A DNA stretch of 64,000 nt from Mesostigma viride (lineage: Eukaryota > Streptophyta > Mesostigmatophyceae > Mesostigmatales > Mesostigmataceae), in assembly GCA_009746045.1 (NCBI GenBank), contig RPFO01001543.1, forward strand, positions 1 through 64,000. Direction: 5' to 3'. The notes beneath the pieces were generated by a model. That model did no database searches. It saw only the letters and a list, made by a program, of their open reading frames with translations, and was not told where the DNA came from. Positions 22,401 through 31,800 of this stretch are shown here, piece by piece; within the stretch, counting starts at the first letter, position 1; each line of letters opens with the position of its first letter. A program made the position numbers and the translations under genes.

Positions 22401-25400
22401 GTTTTCTTTCTCCGCTTGCCAATAACCAAGCCATAAATCTCGTAACAAGAGTTCTTCCCACCTTGCGTGGCTGTCACTGGATGCCATGTTTTGCGCATTC
22501 TGGCTGTGATGATGTGTGCGCCCGCCCCCCCCCCCCCCCCGCTCAGATGGGCTACATGGGCTGGTACAAGGGCTGCAGCGAGAAGTACCTCGAGGTGCAC
22601 CGGTGTGTCCGATCGCCGATCATCTTGTCACTTGTCGAGCCCAGTGGGATGACATGAAACGTGGGCCCCTGGGGGAGAAAAGGGGGGGTGATGGGATGGC
22701 GCCTCTTCAATTATTTTGGGTAGAAAGTATGGAGCACAGTGGGTTGGGGTGGAATCAGTGGGCCACCTGCCGTCTCGGGTTTCGGCGTTGCGGACTGTGT
22801 TCGCGGCTTGTCAAAGGCATTGCGTATGGAATAGCTTGGAGCCTTTTTGCGTGTCAATTTAAAGCCGTATGAGGATCCGATTTCGGGGCGGGAATAAGGG
22901 GTCTCCAATAAGGGGGTCGCTAGGGAACATTTCGAGCATGTTGAAGTGCAGTCCTCTGCATCCATGCAGCATGTGCATGTGCTGAGGACTAAACACACAC
23001 GCCCTTCAGGCCTCATGTCATCATCGGGTTGCACCCATCGTTAAGCACCCGTGCAGGCATCAGCACCCACTTCCCCCCGCTCCCTCTTCTTTCATCTGAG
23101 GCTTGCGGCCGAGGAAACATTCGTGCAACTGTTGTGCCCCAGTCGTGCGGCGCCGCCTGCCTGTTTGGGAGCCACGTGCGCTGTTCTGTGTTCTGTCCTC
23201 AAGAGTGCGTCGCCAAGGTTGTAAATTCCCTGCATGGAATGCCCACCTGTGTGGCACAGCCACTGGCAGATCGCTGACTGGAGATATTACTGCCATCCGA
23301 CCCGAATGCTCTGTCGCATGCAGGATGAAGGCAGCGACCACCACGACAGGCACCCTGGGGTTCCGCGTGTCAGGTGTCAAGGTGGGGCGCGTGGCTCAGA
23401 CAAGCAAGAAATGTGGCGCGCGTGGCTTGGACAAGCGAATGTGATGTATGTGGCTTGAATTTCTAACGATGTGGCATCACGATGGATACTGGGGGTGAAG
23501 CCACTCGACAATGCTCCTCGGTGACCCCCGATGAAGGCATGTGGTTACTGGTTTGTTGGTCAAGGTAAGGCGCCTGGCTTGGATAACACAAAAGCCATAT
23601 GCCTGGCTGTGCCCAGGGTTTCGAGTGCCTTGGGATATCTCAACAGCGGCGTGCGATTATGTCCGCGTAAGAAGGTATGTAGTCTATTGCGGAGTTTTCA
23701 TTATTGTGGAGTAATTGCTGTATTTTTCGTGATATGGATTATAAGTATTGGCTCTGCACTGCACCGCCACGTGGATAGGACCATGGGGACCACGGTGGAT
23801 TCGGGCGACCGTATGCAGATTTTGCCGATTTGTTATCCTTTTTTTTGGAATATTGGCATCAGTACCTGTGCAGCAGTGTAGGCTCATGGTGCCTCCCGCT
23901 CGCAGGTATACCCGCTCGCAGGTTTACTAACTAAATGCACCACTATTAGGCAACCAAATCAGAAGTATGAAGGAATCTCGGCGGCCTCATCGCATTTCGT
24001 GCTCGCAGGTGTACTAACCAAATAAACATCACAAGGTTCTGATAGAGCCGTGATGACAACCTTCTGAGGGCGCATGGTGCCCACACGACTGTGCATGTGT
24101 ACTAACCTTTTAACAATTGCAAACTGATGTAACCATGATGAGAAACTTCTGTCATCATGGATGACACACTTGTGTGCGCTCATGGTGCCCACACGAACGC
24201 GCAGGTGTACAGCCTGCGGGAGCAGGCCAGCTGGGTGCGCAGCCAGGGCTGGTGCAAGGGCATCACGGATGAGAGCATAAGGGCGGTGCTGCTGCGGTTC
24301 CTTGCTGGTATCCCTCGCCCGTGTGGTCCCGCGTGCAACAGGCGACAGCAGGGGCCGGGGGACGCGGGGGGCTTGAGAGATGGCAGCCGTGAGTTTCCTT
24401 TTTTGTGCCTTTGGGAAGGCGGGGTGGGAGAAGAAAGGTATCTGCCCCATAGTGGCGTCCATTCTTCTGGCGCCTTCTGTTCCAGTCAACTCATAGCATC
24501 CGCCATGCGCGAGGAAGTGGTGATGTCTCTGCCTTGATGCAAGACATGTGTGCCCATATTTACTCCATGTGTGCCCGCGTCATGCCAATACTCGGGGTGC
24601 TCCCATCCAGTGGCACTGCATCTCCGCATCGTGAGTTGGACCGTCTGCCAGAGCGTTATTTACTTGCGCTGAGAAAAAGCTCTGCCACCATGTTTTTTTC
24701 AGTAACCTCGCGAGTGACTTTTCTTCATCATGCGCCCGTAACCTCGCGTTTCTCCAGCTTTCAAACTTTGCCATCCAGGGTGTGGTTTGATCTGTGTGTA
24801 GCGGGGCGTTGTTGTTCTTCTGCATGCACCGTGACAGGATCTTGAACGCTAACTACTGCTAACTGCTCGCCCACGCGCAAATACACAGACTTCCTTTGCA
24901 ATCACACATACTTACAGGCATGCCATTGTGCAGGCATCCCCATGTGCTTGCATCCGTACAGACAACCACGCATGCACGGCAAATTAGGTTTCCTTTTAAT
25001 GCTATGACATCTAAAAGAGATTCTTCGCAGGACAACACACCACCAGGCACACAGAGACACTGGCACATTCCAATTGCACACAGCTCCCCGCCTCTCTTGC
25101 TTCATGTTGGTAAGCGCTGGCGGCCCCTTCCGGTCATCTTCATCGCCATCCCCCGTCCTGCCGTTTCCTTTAAAGGGGGTACCCCCATGCAACCGCCACG
25201 CGCTTTTAAATGAACTTTCATTCGCTCGCCGTTCTGGGCCCATTCTTCTCCTCACATGCAGCGGCATGTGCAAGCATCGCTAGCATCCCTGCTGCGCCCT
25301 TGCCAATCTCACGAAGACCACCGCTGTGCTTGCGCCATCCACGCTTCCTGCAACATAGCAGGTGCCGGGCCAGACATCGGGCGAGTTGACCTGCAAGAGG

Positions 25401-27246
25401 AGCTTCATTGGGACGCGGTGTCTCCGGCCCACCTGGCGTCACTGCCCTTATACGGGCACCCGCGCGTCGCGCGCGTGCTGGACGGTGCCTCGGGTCTACT
25501 CGCGCAGATGGAGGCGCTCGAGAAGTGGTACGCCGTTTGTGTGGGTAAATCCCCTACACCGGAAATTCTTTGCCCAAAGCCCTTGACAGCAGTGGTCATG
25601 GGTGGAAGCACTGGAGATGTGCTGCGCCTCTGTTGTGGGTAATCCTTTTGTGGGTAAACTTTTACCCTCAACCCTGCACCCTACACAGCAGTGGCCAAAG
25701 ATCAAAGTGCCTTAGAAGTGGTAGGCAGCCCTCGTCCCTCTCTCCTTCGTAAGCAGCACCGGCCACAGGTAACGGCACGGGAGCGGTGTGAGGATGCCGT
25801 GGTAAGCAGGAGCCTCCGTGATACTGTAGTTGGTCGCAGCCCGGTTTTGTTGTTAGGTGCCTAATTCTTGCAACCCCCACCGTTGGGGGTGCATCCTTGT
25901 GCTGGGTTGGGGAACCTGGCCGAGGCGCTGGTGCAAGAGGGGACAAGGAGGAGGTGGGTCAGGTGGGGGATGCGGACCCAGTGGGTGGGATGCTCGATGC
26001 AGAGGTCATCGACAGCCATGCTGGTGGCATGTGGCAGGACATGAGGCATGGGTCCATGTGCTTCCAGTACAGCTGCCTGCGATTCTTGGTCTTCGGGTTA
26101 TTGGTTATCTGATACTTGGTTACGGGTTCTAGTTTGTCCTTGGAATTTTCGAACCATCTCTGAACACCAGAGTGTTGTGAGCAAAGTTTGTGTCCACCTT
26201 GTGGTACCGCGCGTACCCTTTCTATCACCCTTTGACTGGCCGTATCATCGGTCCTGTGTCAATGTTTTGTATCACCCTTTGACTGGCCGTATCATCGGTC
26301 CTGTGTCAATGTTTTGTATCACCCTTTGACTGGCCGTATCATCGGCCCTGTGTCAATGTTTTCCATCACCCTTTGACTGGCCGTATCATCGGTCCTGTGT
26401 CAATGTTTTGTATCACCCTTCGACTGGCGGTATCATCGGTCCTTTGTCAATGTTTGTATGGAGAAGATCCATTATAGGGTCGGGGATGCTAAAGGGTTCA
26501 GTGATACAGTGCTGCTTGTGTGTTCTCTGTGGGTTCCATTGTCTCTTCCTTACGTTTTGTTCAACGCATCCGCGCTCACTACTGTCATGCTGCCCATGCC
26601 TGCGACCGTTTAACTGAGCTTACGCGTTCGCCTTATGCTGAAATTTCCACTCACGGTCAGGTTTGAGACGCAGACCGGGTATCATTTCTTCTCAGTGTCG
26701 CTGCTGCTGGTCTACGAAGGAGAGCGTGCGCAGGAGTTTTGTTACTGCATCCCATCAAGCGAGCAAAGACCTGCACAAGGTGGAGCAGAGGAAGGGGAAG
26801 GCCTCTGGGCTCCTAATGCTGGCACCATTGTCATGGAGAGTGACATCACGTGTGGTGTAGACAGACCGGTTGCCACACCAGGCGGCTTGCTGGTCGATGG
26901 AAGTGTCCAAGAGCGGTTCTTGCTCAGCTGTGAGATGGACCGGGTAGGCAATAGGTCAGGGGCGGCTTGTGAAGAGTCTTTGTCAGGAGCCTGTGGTCAT
27001 GGCGCAGCCAACAGTGCAGTTGGAGGGACAGGAGCGTGCACAAAGGTAGTAGATTCGGCGGCTGTGATGACAGATAGCGACCACTCTGAGAAAGACTATC
27101 GACCGAGGTTGTACCTGATTGATTTTGCACATGTTATGGATGCGGAAGGCAGCGTTGATGAGAACTTCCTTGGGGGTTTGCGCTCTTTCAAGACAATCTT
27201 GTCTGGGTTGCTTTCAGAGATTAAACAAGCAATGCGACCGGTGTGA
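19328..27246 (+). CDS. Inositol polyphosphate kinase (IPK2/IPMK-like), eight exons
   Basis: It likely phosphorylates inositol phosphates with ATP in the soluble inositol polyphosphate pathway. Joining 19328-19415, 19633-20169, 21352-21413, 22547-22602, 23324-23381, 24205-24307, 25362-25540 and 26674-27246 gives 1656 nt (551 codons plus TGA), every intron GT...AG with matching phase. Family signatures appear in order: HQVAGH (exon 1), GRFLKP (exon 2), the PxxxDxKxG catalytic motif as PCVLDVKMG across exons 3-4, LGFRVSG (exon 5), SLLLVYEGE and IDFAHV plus NFLGGL (exon 8). The protein is longer than plant IPK2 (about 300 residues) because of an acidic insert of about 100 residues in exon 2 and one of about 120 residues in exon 8. 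The start ATG at 19328 is the first after an in-frame stop at 19247; an earlier exon is possible. The exact substrate cannot be told from sequence. Confidence 0.88.
19633..20169 (+). CDS. IPK-like kinase exon 2
   Basis: Opens after TGTGCAG and encodes GRFLKPVQ and GREVSFYDHL, both typical of the N lobe. A low-complexity insert with repeated REASG follows, then FFPRFHGICEVDG. It ends with phase 1 before GTACGC. The upstream pyrimidine tract contains a C13 run at 19568-19580. Confidence 0.82.
20447..20512 (+). repeat. Three 22-bp direct repeats in kinase intron 2
   Basis: GCGTCAGGAGTGACAGTTGC recurs three times at a 22-bp period, the last copy with a single change. Confidence 0.85.
21113..21189 (+). 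repeat. Two direct ~39-bp repeats in kinase intron 2
   Basis: CTACGCCACTTGCTCTGGCA followed by TGGTGGCCCACACGGAAT is present twice in tandem. Confidence 0.9.
21352..21413 (+). CDS. IPK-like kinase exon 3
   Basis: Twenty-one codons encoding ELEDVTFPFSNPCVLDVK, with the conserved catalytic Asp and Lys. The acceptor is CTGCCAG and the donor AAG then GTGAGG, phase 0. Confidence 0.88.
21661..21947 (+). repeat. 41-bp minisatellite, seven copies, in kinase intron 3
   Basis: ATGAAGTGATGAGGTCATCG begins at 21661, 21702, 21743, 21784, 21825, 21866 and 21907. Copies are almost identical and vary only in the TATATA/TATGTA linker. Confidence 0.97.
22547..22602 (+). CDS. IPK-like kinase exon 4
   Basis: Starts right after a C16 tract and GCTCAG. 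It encodes MGYMGWYKGCSEKYLEVH, which completes the DxKxG motif (K from exon 3, MG here). It ends CG then GTGTGT, phase 2. Confidence 0.85.
23324..23381 (+). CDS. IPK-like kinase exon 5
   Basis: Encodes TTTGTLGFRVSGVK, matching the LGFR(I/V)SG block of the family. The acceptor is GCATGCAG and the donor AAG then GTGGGG, phase 0. Confidence 0.85.
24205..24307 (+). CDS. IPK-like kinase exon 6
   Basis: Encodes VYSLREQASWVRSQGWCKGI and a helix ending LLRFLA, aligning with the segment after the SG block. The acceptor GCGCAG is one of several look-alikes in this intron. The donor GCTG then GTATCC is phase 1. Confidence 0.8.
25362..25540 (+). CDS. IPK-like kinase exon 7
   Basis: Encodes the block around VLDGASGLLAQMEALEKWY. 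An acceptor 12 bases further on (exon from 25374) keeps the same frame, so the exact start is uncertain. The donor is TGT then GTGGGT, phase 0. The W-to-YHF spacing across the next junction matches the family exactly. Confidence 0.8.
26223..26456 (+). repeat. 47-bp minisatellite, five copies, in kinase intron 7
   Basis: TATCACCCTTTGACTGGCCG begins at 26223 and recurs every 47 bp, five times, with a few substitutions. Confidence 0.95.
26674..27246 (+). CDS. IPK-like kinase exon 8 (terminal)
   Basis: Begins TGYHFFSVSLLLVYEGE (SSLL-like motif). After an acidic insert it ends with LYLIDFAHVMDAEG and NFLGGLRSF. The Asp of IDFAHV is the metal-binding residue. The stop TGA is at 27244-27246. Confidence 0.9.
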   Translation, partial: TGYHFFSVSLLLVYEGERAQEFCYCIPSSEQRPAQGGAEEGEGLWAPNAGTIVMESDITCGVDRPVATPGGLLVDGSVQERFLLSCEMDRVGNRSGAACEESLSGACGHGAANSAVGGTGACTKVVDSAAVMTDSDHSEKDYRPRLYLIDFAHVMDAEGSVDENFLGGLRSFKTILSGLLSEIKQAMRPV

Positions 27247-27518
27247 GCAAAGCAGACCAGGATGAAGTTCTGACTAAGTGCGTAAGCATTTGGAGGGCAT
27301 TATACCCTTTGGCCACTTACATGTATCACTGGGACAAATACATGTCACTAGCTGGGAAAATCACCGATGCAACAATGTTGGAGCATCCATCTGTCTCGGG
27401 CCGCCCCGTCCATCGATCCAGCATAGCGTCACCTCATGCGCAGATAGCGCAGCGCGGCTGAAGAGACGGTTGTGGGTTCCGTCCGCTATTTCCGTCCCAG
27501 CTGTTCTGATGCATTAAA

Positions 27519-27528
27519 TGTAAATAAA
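27519..27528 (+). promoter_or_regulatory. Candidate polyadenylation signals after the kinase stop
   Basis: TGTAA (27519-27523), the signal common in chlorophyte algae, overlaps AATAAA (27523-27528), about 275 bp after the stop codon. Confidence 0.5.
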
Positions 27529-28333
27529 AGATAGATCTAGTTGTAATTATTTTGTCGTACTATCTCTTGTTAACGTTGGCGGCTGGTTATGTTTAAATAA
27601 GAGGCATGCCTCTATCAAGATAAATTAATTTTGGAGGCGAGTTTCTATTGCATGGCGTAAATGTGTAGCTAGTATTGTACGACAACATGTCAAGGGTGAC
27701 GCAAAGTACTGAAGTCGTGGAAGTGTCAGAGATAGCTGGAAAAGGGCGACCCAGCGCGACGCGAAGTCCTGATTGGTAGTACTGTATGATGGTACGTGTT
27801 GGACGGAATTTCCTGTCAGCGATGCATCCTGCGTTGTACTTGAGTGTGGAAAAGAGCCATTAACTGCGTCGCGGTGTGCTGTGGCTAGCTAACTTATTCT
27901 TCGCCGCCGGATTGCACTGTCGATGAGTGTCGATGGTCGTCGATGAACCCAATGCAAGGGCTCCATGTACGAAAGAAGTAGAATAGGGTGCGGAGGCGTG
28001 GGGGAACAAACTTGGCAGGTTGCAGAACTTGTATCCCGGCGACACCACGTCAAGCAGACCGCAGGTAGTCAGTAAGAGAGCCCTGGCTCACGACTTGAGA
28101 TTTTGAGAACTGGGGACAACCTAGTCGGGGAAAAAATGTCTAATCCGAAAATCTGGTCGCGATGAAAAGAATGCATGCCTGCGATGGTAACCATCGTGTT
28201 TCGTGGGTAATATTGATGCAGGAAGAAGCGTTTAGTACTGGCAATGAAAATAACTCCCACTGCGACTGTTCGCTGATCACAAGTTATTCCAAGGTCTCTA
28301 TCTGGCCACATCCAGGCGGTTCTTACAACTTCT

Positions 28334-28372
28334 CATGCAGAGCTCTGCGGCTAAGTTGCAGAGCTCTGCATG
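28334..28372. other. Perfect 15-bp inverted repeat with 9-base loop
   Basis: CATGCAGAGCTCTGC and GCAGAGCTCTGCATG flank GGCTAAGTT. Each arm itself holds the palindrome GCAGAGCTCTGC. It lies about 170 bp beyond the histidine kinase stop. Confidence 0.9.
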
Positions 28373-28540
28373 AAAGCTTACTAGCTAAGGCATGCAATCG
28401 TGTAAGGAAAAACGTTCAAGCAGCTAAAAAACCCTATCATTATTAAAAACCCTACTATCACCAAATGCTACAGCTCCGCGGCAACAGTGTACAGTGGGGT
28501 GGACCGCAATTGGACACCTGCCGGGAGCGAGTTGCGCCGG

Positions 28541-28818
28541 CTACCGCTTATTGGCGTTAATGTTGGTCTGCGCCAGCGAGTTGAGAGGGTGGGGAGGCGG
28601 CTGGAAGCTGCCCCGCATGCAGGCGGTGATGATGTCCTGCAACTTGGTGATATCCACCGGCTTGGGCAGGTACCCTGACATTCCCGCCTGCAGGCACTTG
28701 GTCTGGGCTTCCTCCACCGTGTTGGCGGAGAGGGCGATGATGGGCACGTGCAACCGTCCCAAGGATGTCTCCAGCTCGCGGATCCTGCGCGTCGCCGTGT
28801 AGCCATCCATGACAGGCA
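28541..28818 (-). CDS. Histidine kinase terminal exon: receiver C-terminal half
   Basis: Begins MPVMDGYTATRRIRE (M split by the intron). It contains the switch residue in PIIALSANT and the invariant Lys in GYLPKPVD, and ends NINANKR with stop TAG at 28541-28543. Confidence 0.9.
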
Positions 28819-31800
28819 CTGGCAGAAGGGGAGAGGAGGCGAGGGGTGGTGTAATGGGAGCGTTGGGGGTGGGGTTGGCGTGGGGTATAGAGTCATTGGG
28901 GGGGTGAGAGGACAACATGCGAGCAGATTATTACTATCAAGGAGACAGCCAGCGCAGCGCTGATTATTACTATGGGCGCTCGACCGTACATAGTCATGTT
29001 GCAATCCATAAGGATGCGTTAGTCTGAATACACGTGCTACACACACTGTAAAGGCATGGTAGGCATACTCTCGAGACACTATACGCATACAAGCCAGGCC
29101 TGCACTGCTAGTCTCATGTATACAGAAAATGCACTGCGAACATAACATACTGTAACAGTACTGTATAACACTGTAGGATCCTGCAAACTGATGTAAGCAT
29201 ATGCTGCAAGCATGGCAGCGTACATGACACAGTTGCGCACGTACTGTTGCAGTCCATAAGCACGCAGGACCATGCATTGGTGGCGAGCGCGTCCACCGCC
29301 AGCTGGCCATTTGAGACGAGCAGAAAGTCGGTCACGCCCAGCTTGGTCAGCACGTGCTTCAGGAGGACCTGGTTGAACTTGTTGTCCTGGTTTGTGGCAC
29401 AAAAGTTCATCGAAAATTCATTGGCAAAGCGGGTACAACACGCGGGCACGACACAGCGCAAGGGGTGCAGGCATACGTGAGAGGTGTGGCACAAATTGGG
29501 GGTTGCGGGCGACCTGCACCAACCACACGAACGCCAGCCACCTGAGGGGTTTGCCTTGCGACAATATCAATTAGGGCAACCAAGGCAAACCCACGAGAAT
29601 GGAAGCCAGGCACCATTGGCTGCCTTGCGGCCCTTTTAATGAGGGCTGCAGAAACAAAGGAAGAAGAAAGAGCCGGAGAGAGGGGAGAGAGGGAGAGAGT
29701 GCCCACGAGGGTCATGGGAGGGCAAGCCAATTTTACAGCACTTTTGGAAAACCGCAGCACCATGGGGGTTAAGGTACTGAAAGCTGCAGAACCGTGGAGG
29801 GGAAGAGGTACTGGACGGCAAGCGTGAGGTGACAGGACAGGAACCACGGCTTTCTGTGTGTCTCGCAGGGGAGGGGGGGGGGGGGGGGGGGAAGGCTCAC
29901 CTCCGCCACAAGGATCTTGGCCGACGCGAGCGGGTTCCCGCCCCCGCTTGCACTTGCGGTCACCGTCGCAGGTGCCCCTTGCACAGGTGTCACCGCCGCG
30001 CTCCACAGCGGCATGTTCCCTCCCGCACTGTCGCCACCCCCGCCGCCGCCCCCCATACCCCGTACTGTCGCGGACCCTAGCGGAGAGCCCAGCTCGGCCC
30101 CCTTGCCTCCGTCACTGTCCGCCGGCACATACTGAGGGCCCGGCTGGCCCTCATGTGCTGACGAGTCCACGCCCTTTTGCGCCGTGGTGTCCACGCCATT
30201 TTGCGCCGAGGTTTCCAGGGGGGCAGCCATCCCGACTGAGCTGGCACTGGTGTACGAAAAGCTCCCTTGGCTACTACACATGCGCGCGAACGGGCCGGCA
30301 GGCACGGGGGCGAATTTGTTGAACAAATGAGAGGCCGACTTGAATTCCACCATCGCGAACGGCAAGTCCTCCGTGCCGCCGCTAGCCGTCCACCCGCTGC
30401 CCCCCCCATTATCCTTACCTTGTGCCGCATCGGCTCCAAGGGATGACACTTCCCCCGAGGTGGCTCCGTCACCTTCCTCGGCAGCATTATTAAACGGGTC
30501 GACCCGAGGGCGGTCGCAGTGAACTCCCGGAGTGGCCGAGATCGCGGTAGCGGACGCCAGCAGGGCGAGCAGCCGCCACGGGTGCAGCGGATGCCGCATG
30601 CACGCCATGCGCGACCGCTCCCACGCGACCAAGCTCTCGGGCGCCATCCTGGACACCCGCCGGATGCAGTCCTTGAGATTCTTGCTGCTGGCGCCCATGA
30701 CCCACACCAGGGGGCACCCGACCGGGAGCCGCTTCACAATGTCCTCCATCACCAGGTACTTGGGGGGAGCCAGCGAGGACACGGGCCCATTGTCCGACAT
30801 TCCCGTCGTGCGCCGGCTCCCGTTGAACTCCGTGTGCTGATAACCGTCGTGACCCGAATTCCACATGCCATCGCCGGACTGCCTGCCGACCCTGCTTCCG
30901 CAGCTGCCACAGCTGGGTTCTCCTGACCCCATGGTGCTCCCGCCCCTCGGCAGGTCCAGTAGGTCCAGGGACGTAGACAGCGGATCGTCACTGCTGTCGA
31001 GGTCAAACTCGGTCCCTGTCAGGACAACGCTGGGTGGGCTCGGGGGTATGCGCAACGCCAGGCCGGGCGATGGGGCCAGGAATGCCGTGTCAATGATAGC
31101 CATCAAGTAATCCTGATCACCTTCTACGGCACCATAATCCTGCTCCCTGCCACCACGTAGCCTGTCCTGCTGCCATTTCCCATCGCCCATCGGCCCACGA
31201 GGGGCATCCTCAGAACCCTGGGGACGAATGCCACCGCCGTCACCCTCACCCGGGCCACGGTCGCAGAGGGCATCACGCCGGCACACGCGTGCCGCTTGGG
31301 CGGGGTCAAACCCTTCCGCTGCCGACCACAGAGCCCCACCCGCCGCCTCGCCTCGTGGCGAGAGGGCATGACACGGCAAACGCGGGTCCCCAACAAACTG
31401 GGAGGGCCCGCTCCCATTTGCCAACAAATGGCTGTCCTCACCTGCATTGGTTCCATTCATGCACGGAGTTGGTTCCACCAACGCTGGTCCACAGGTCGTT
31501 GCTATCAAACCGCTCGCTGGCATTGCCCCCCACATGCCCACCCCTCCACCCACTCCCAATTGCGACGGGAGAAGGGCATCGAGTTCGACTGAGCTGCCGG
31601 CCTCAACGACCAGGAGCCCCTTGGTGCGCAGCCAACGAGAGACCGAGTCACGCTCGGCAGGACCCACCAGCGCCAGCAAGACCCTGTCAGGTCTCGTGAC
31701 GCCCCGGCCGCTGCCCTGACTCCCGGATGCGAGCAACACACCGCTGGTAGCGGCCACATGGCCATTCCCCTGCAGCGCGTGGTCGGTGGCCTCAGTGGCT

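Larger units (their letters stand above)
27247..28540. other. Region between convergent genes
   Basis: About 1.3 kb between the 3' ends of the kinase (+) and the histidine kinase (-). It holds the polyadenylation motif and a perfect palindrome. I recognise no gene here. Confidence 0.6.
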
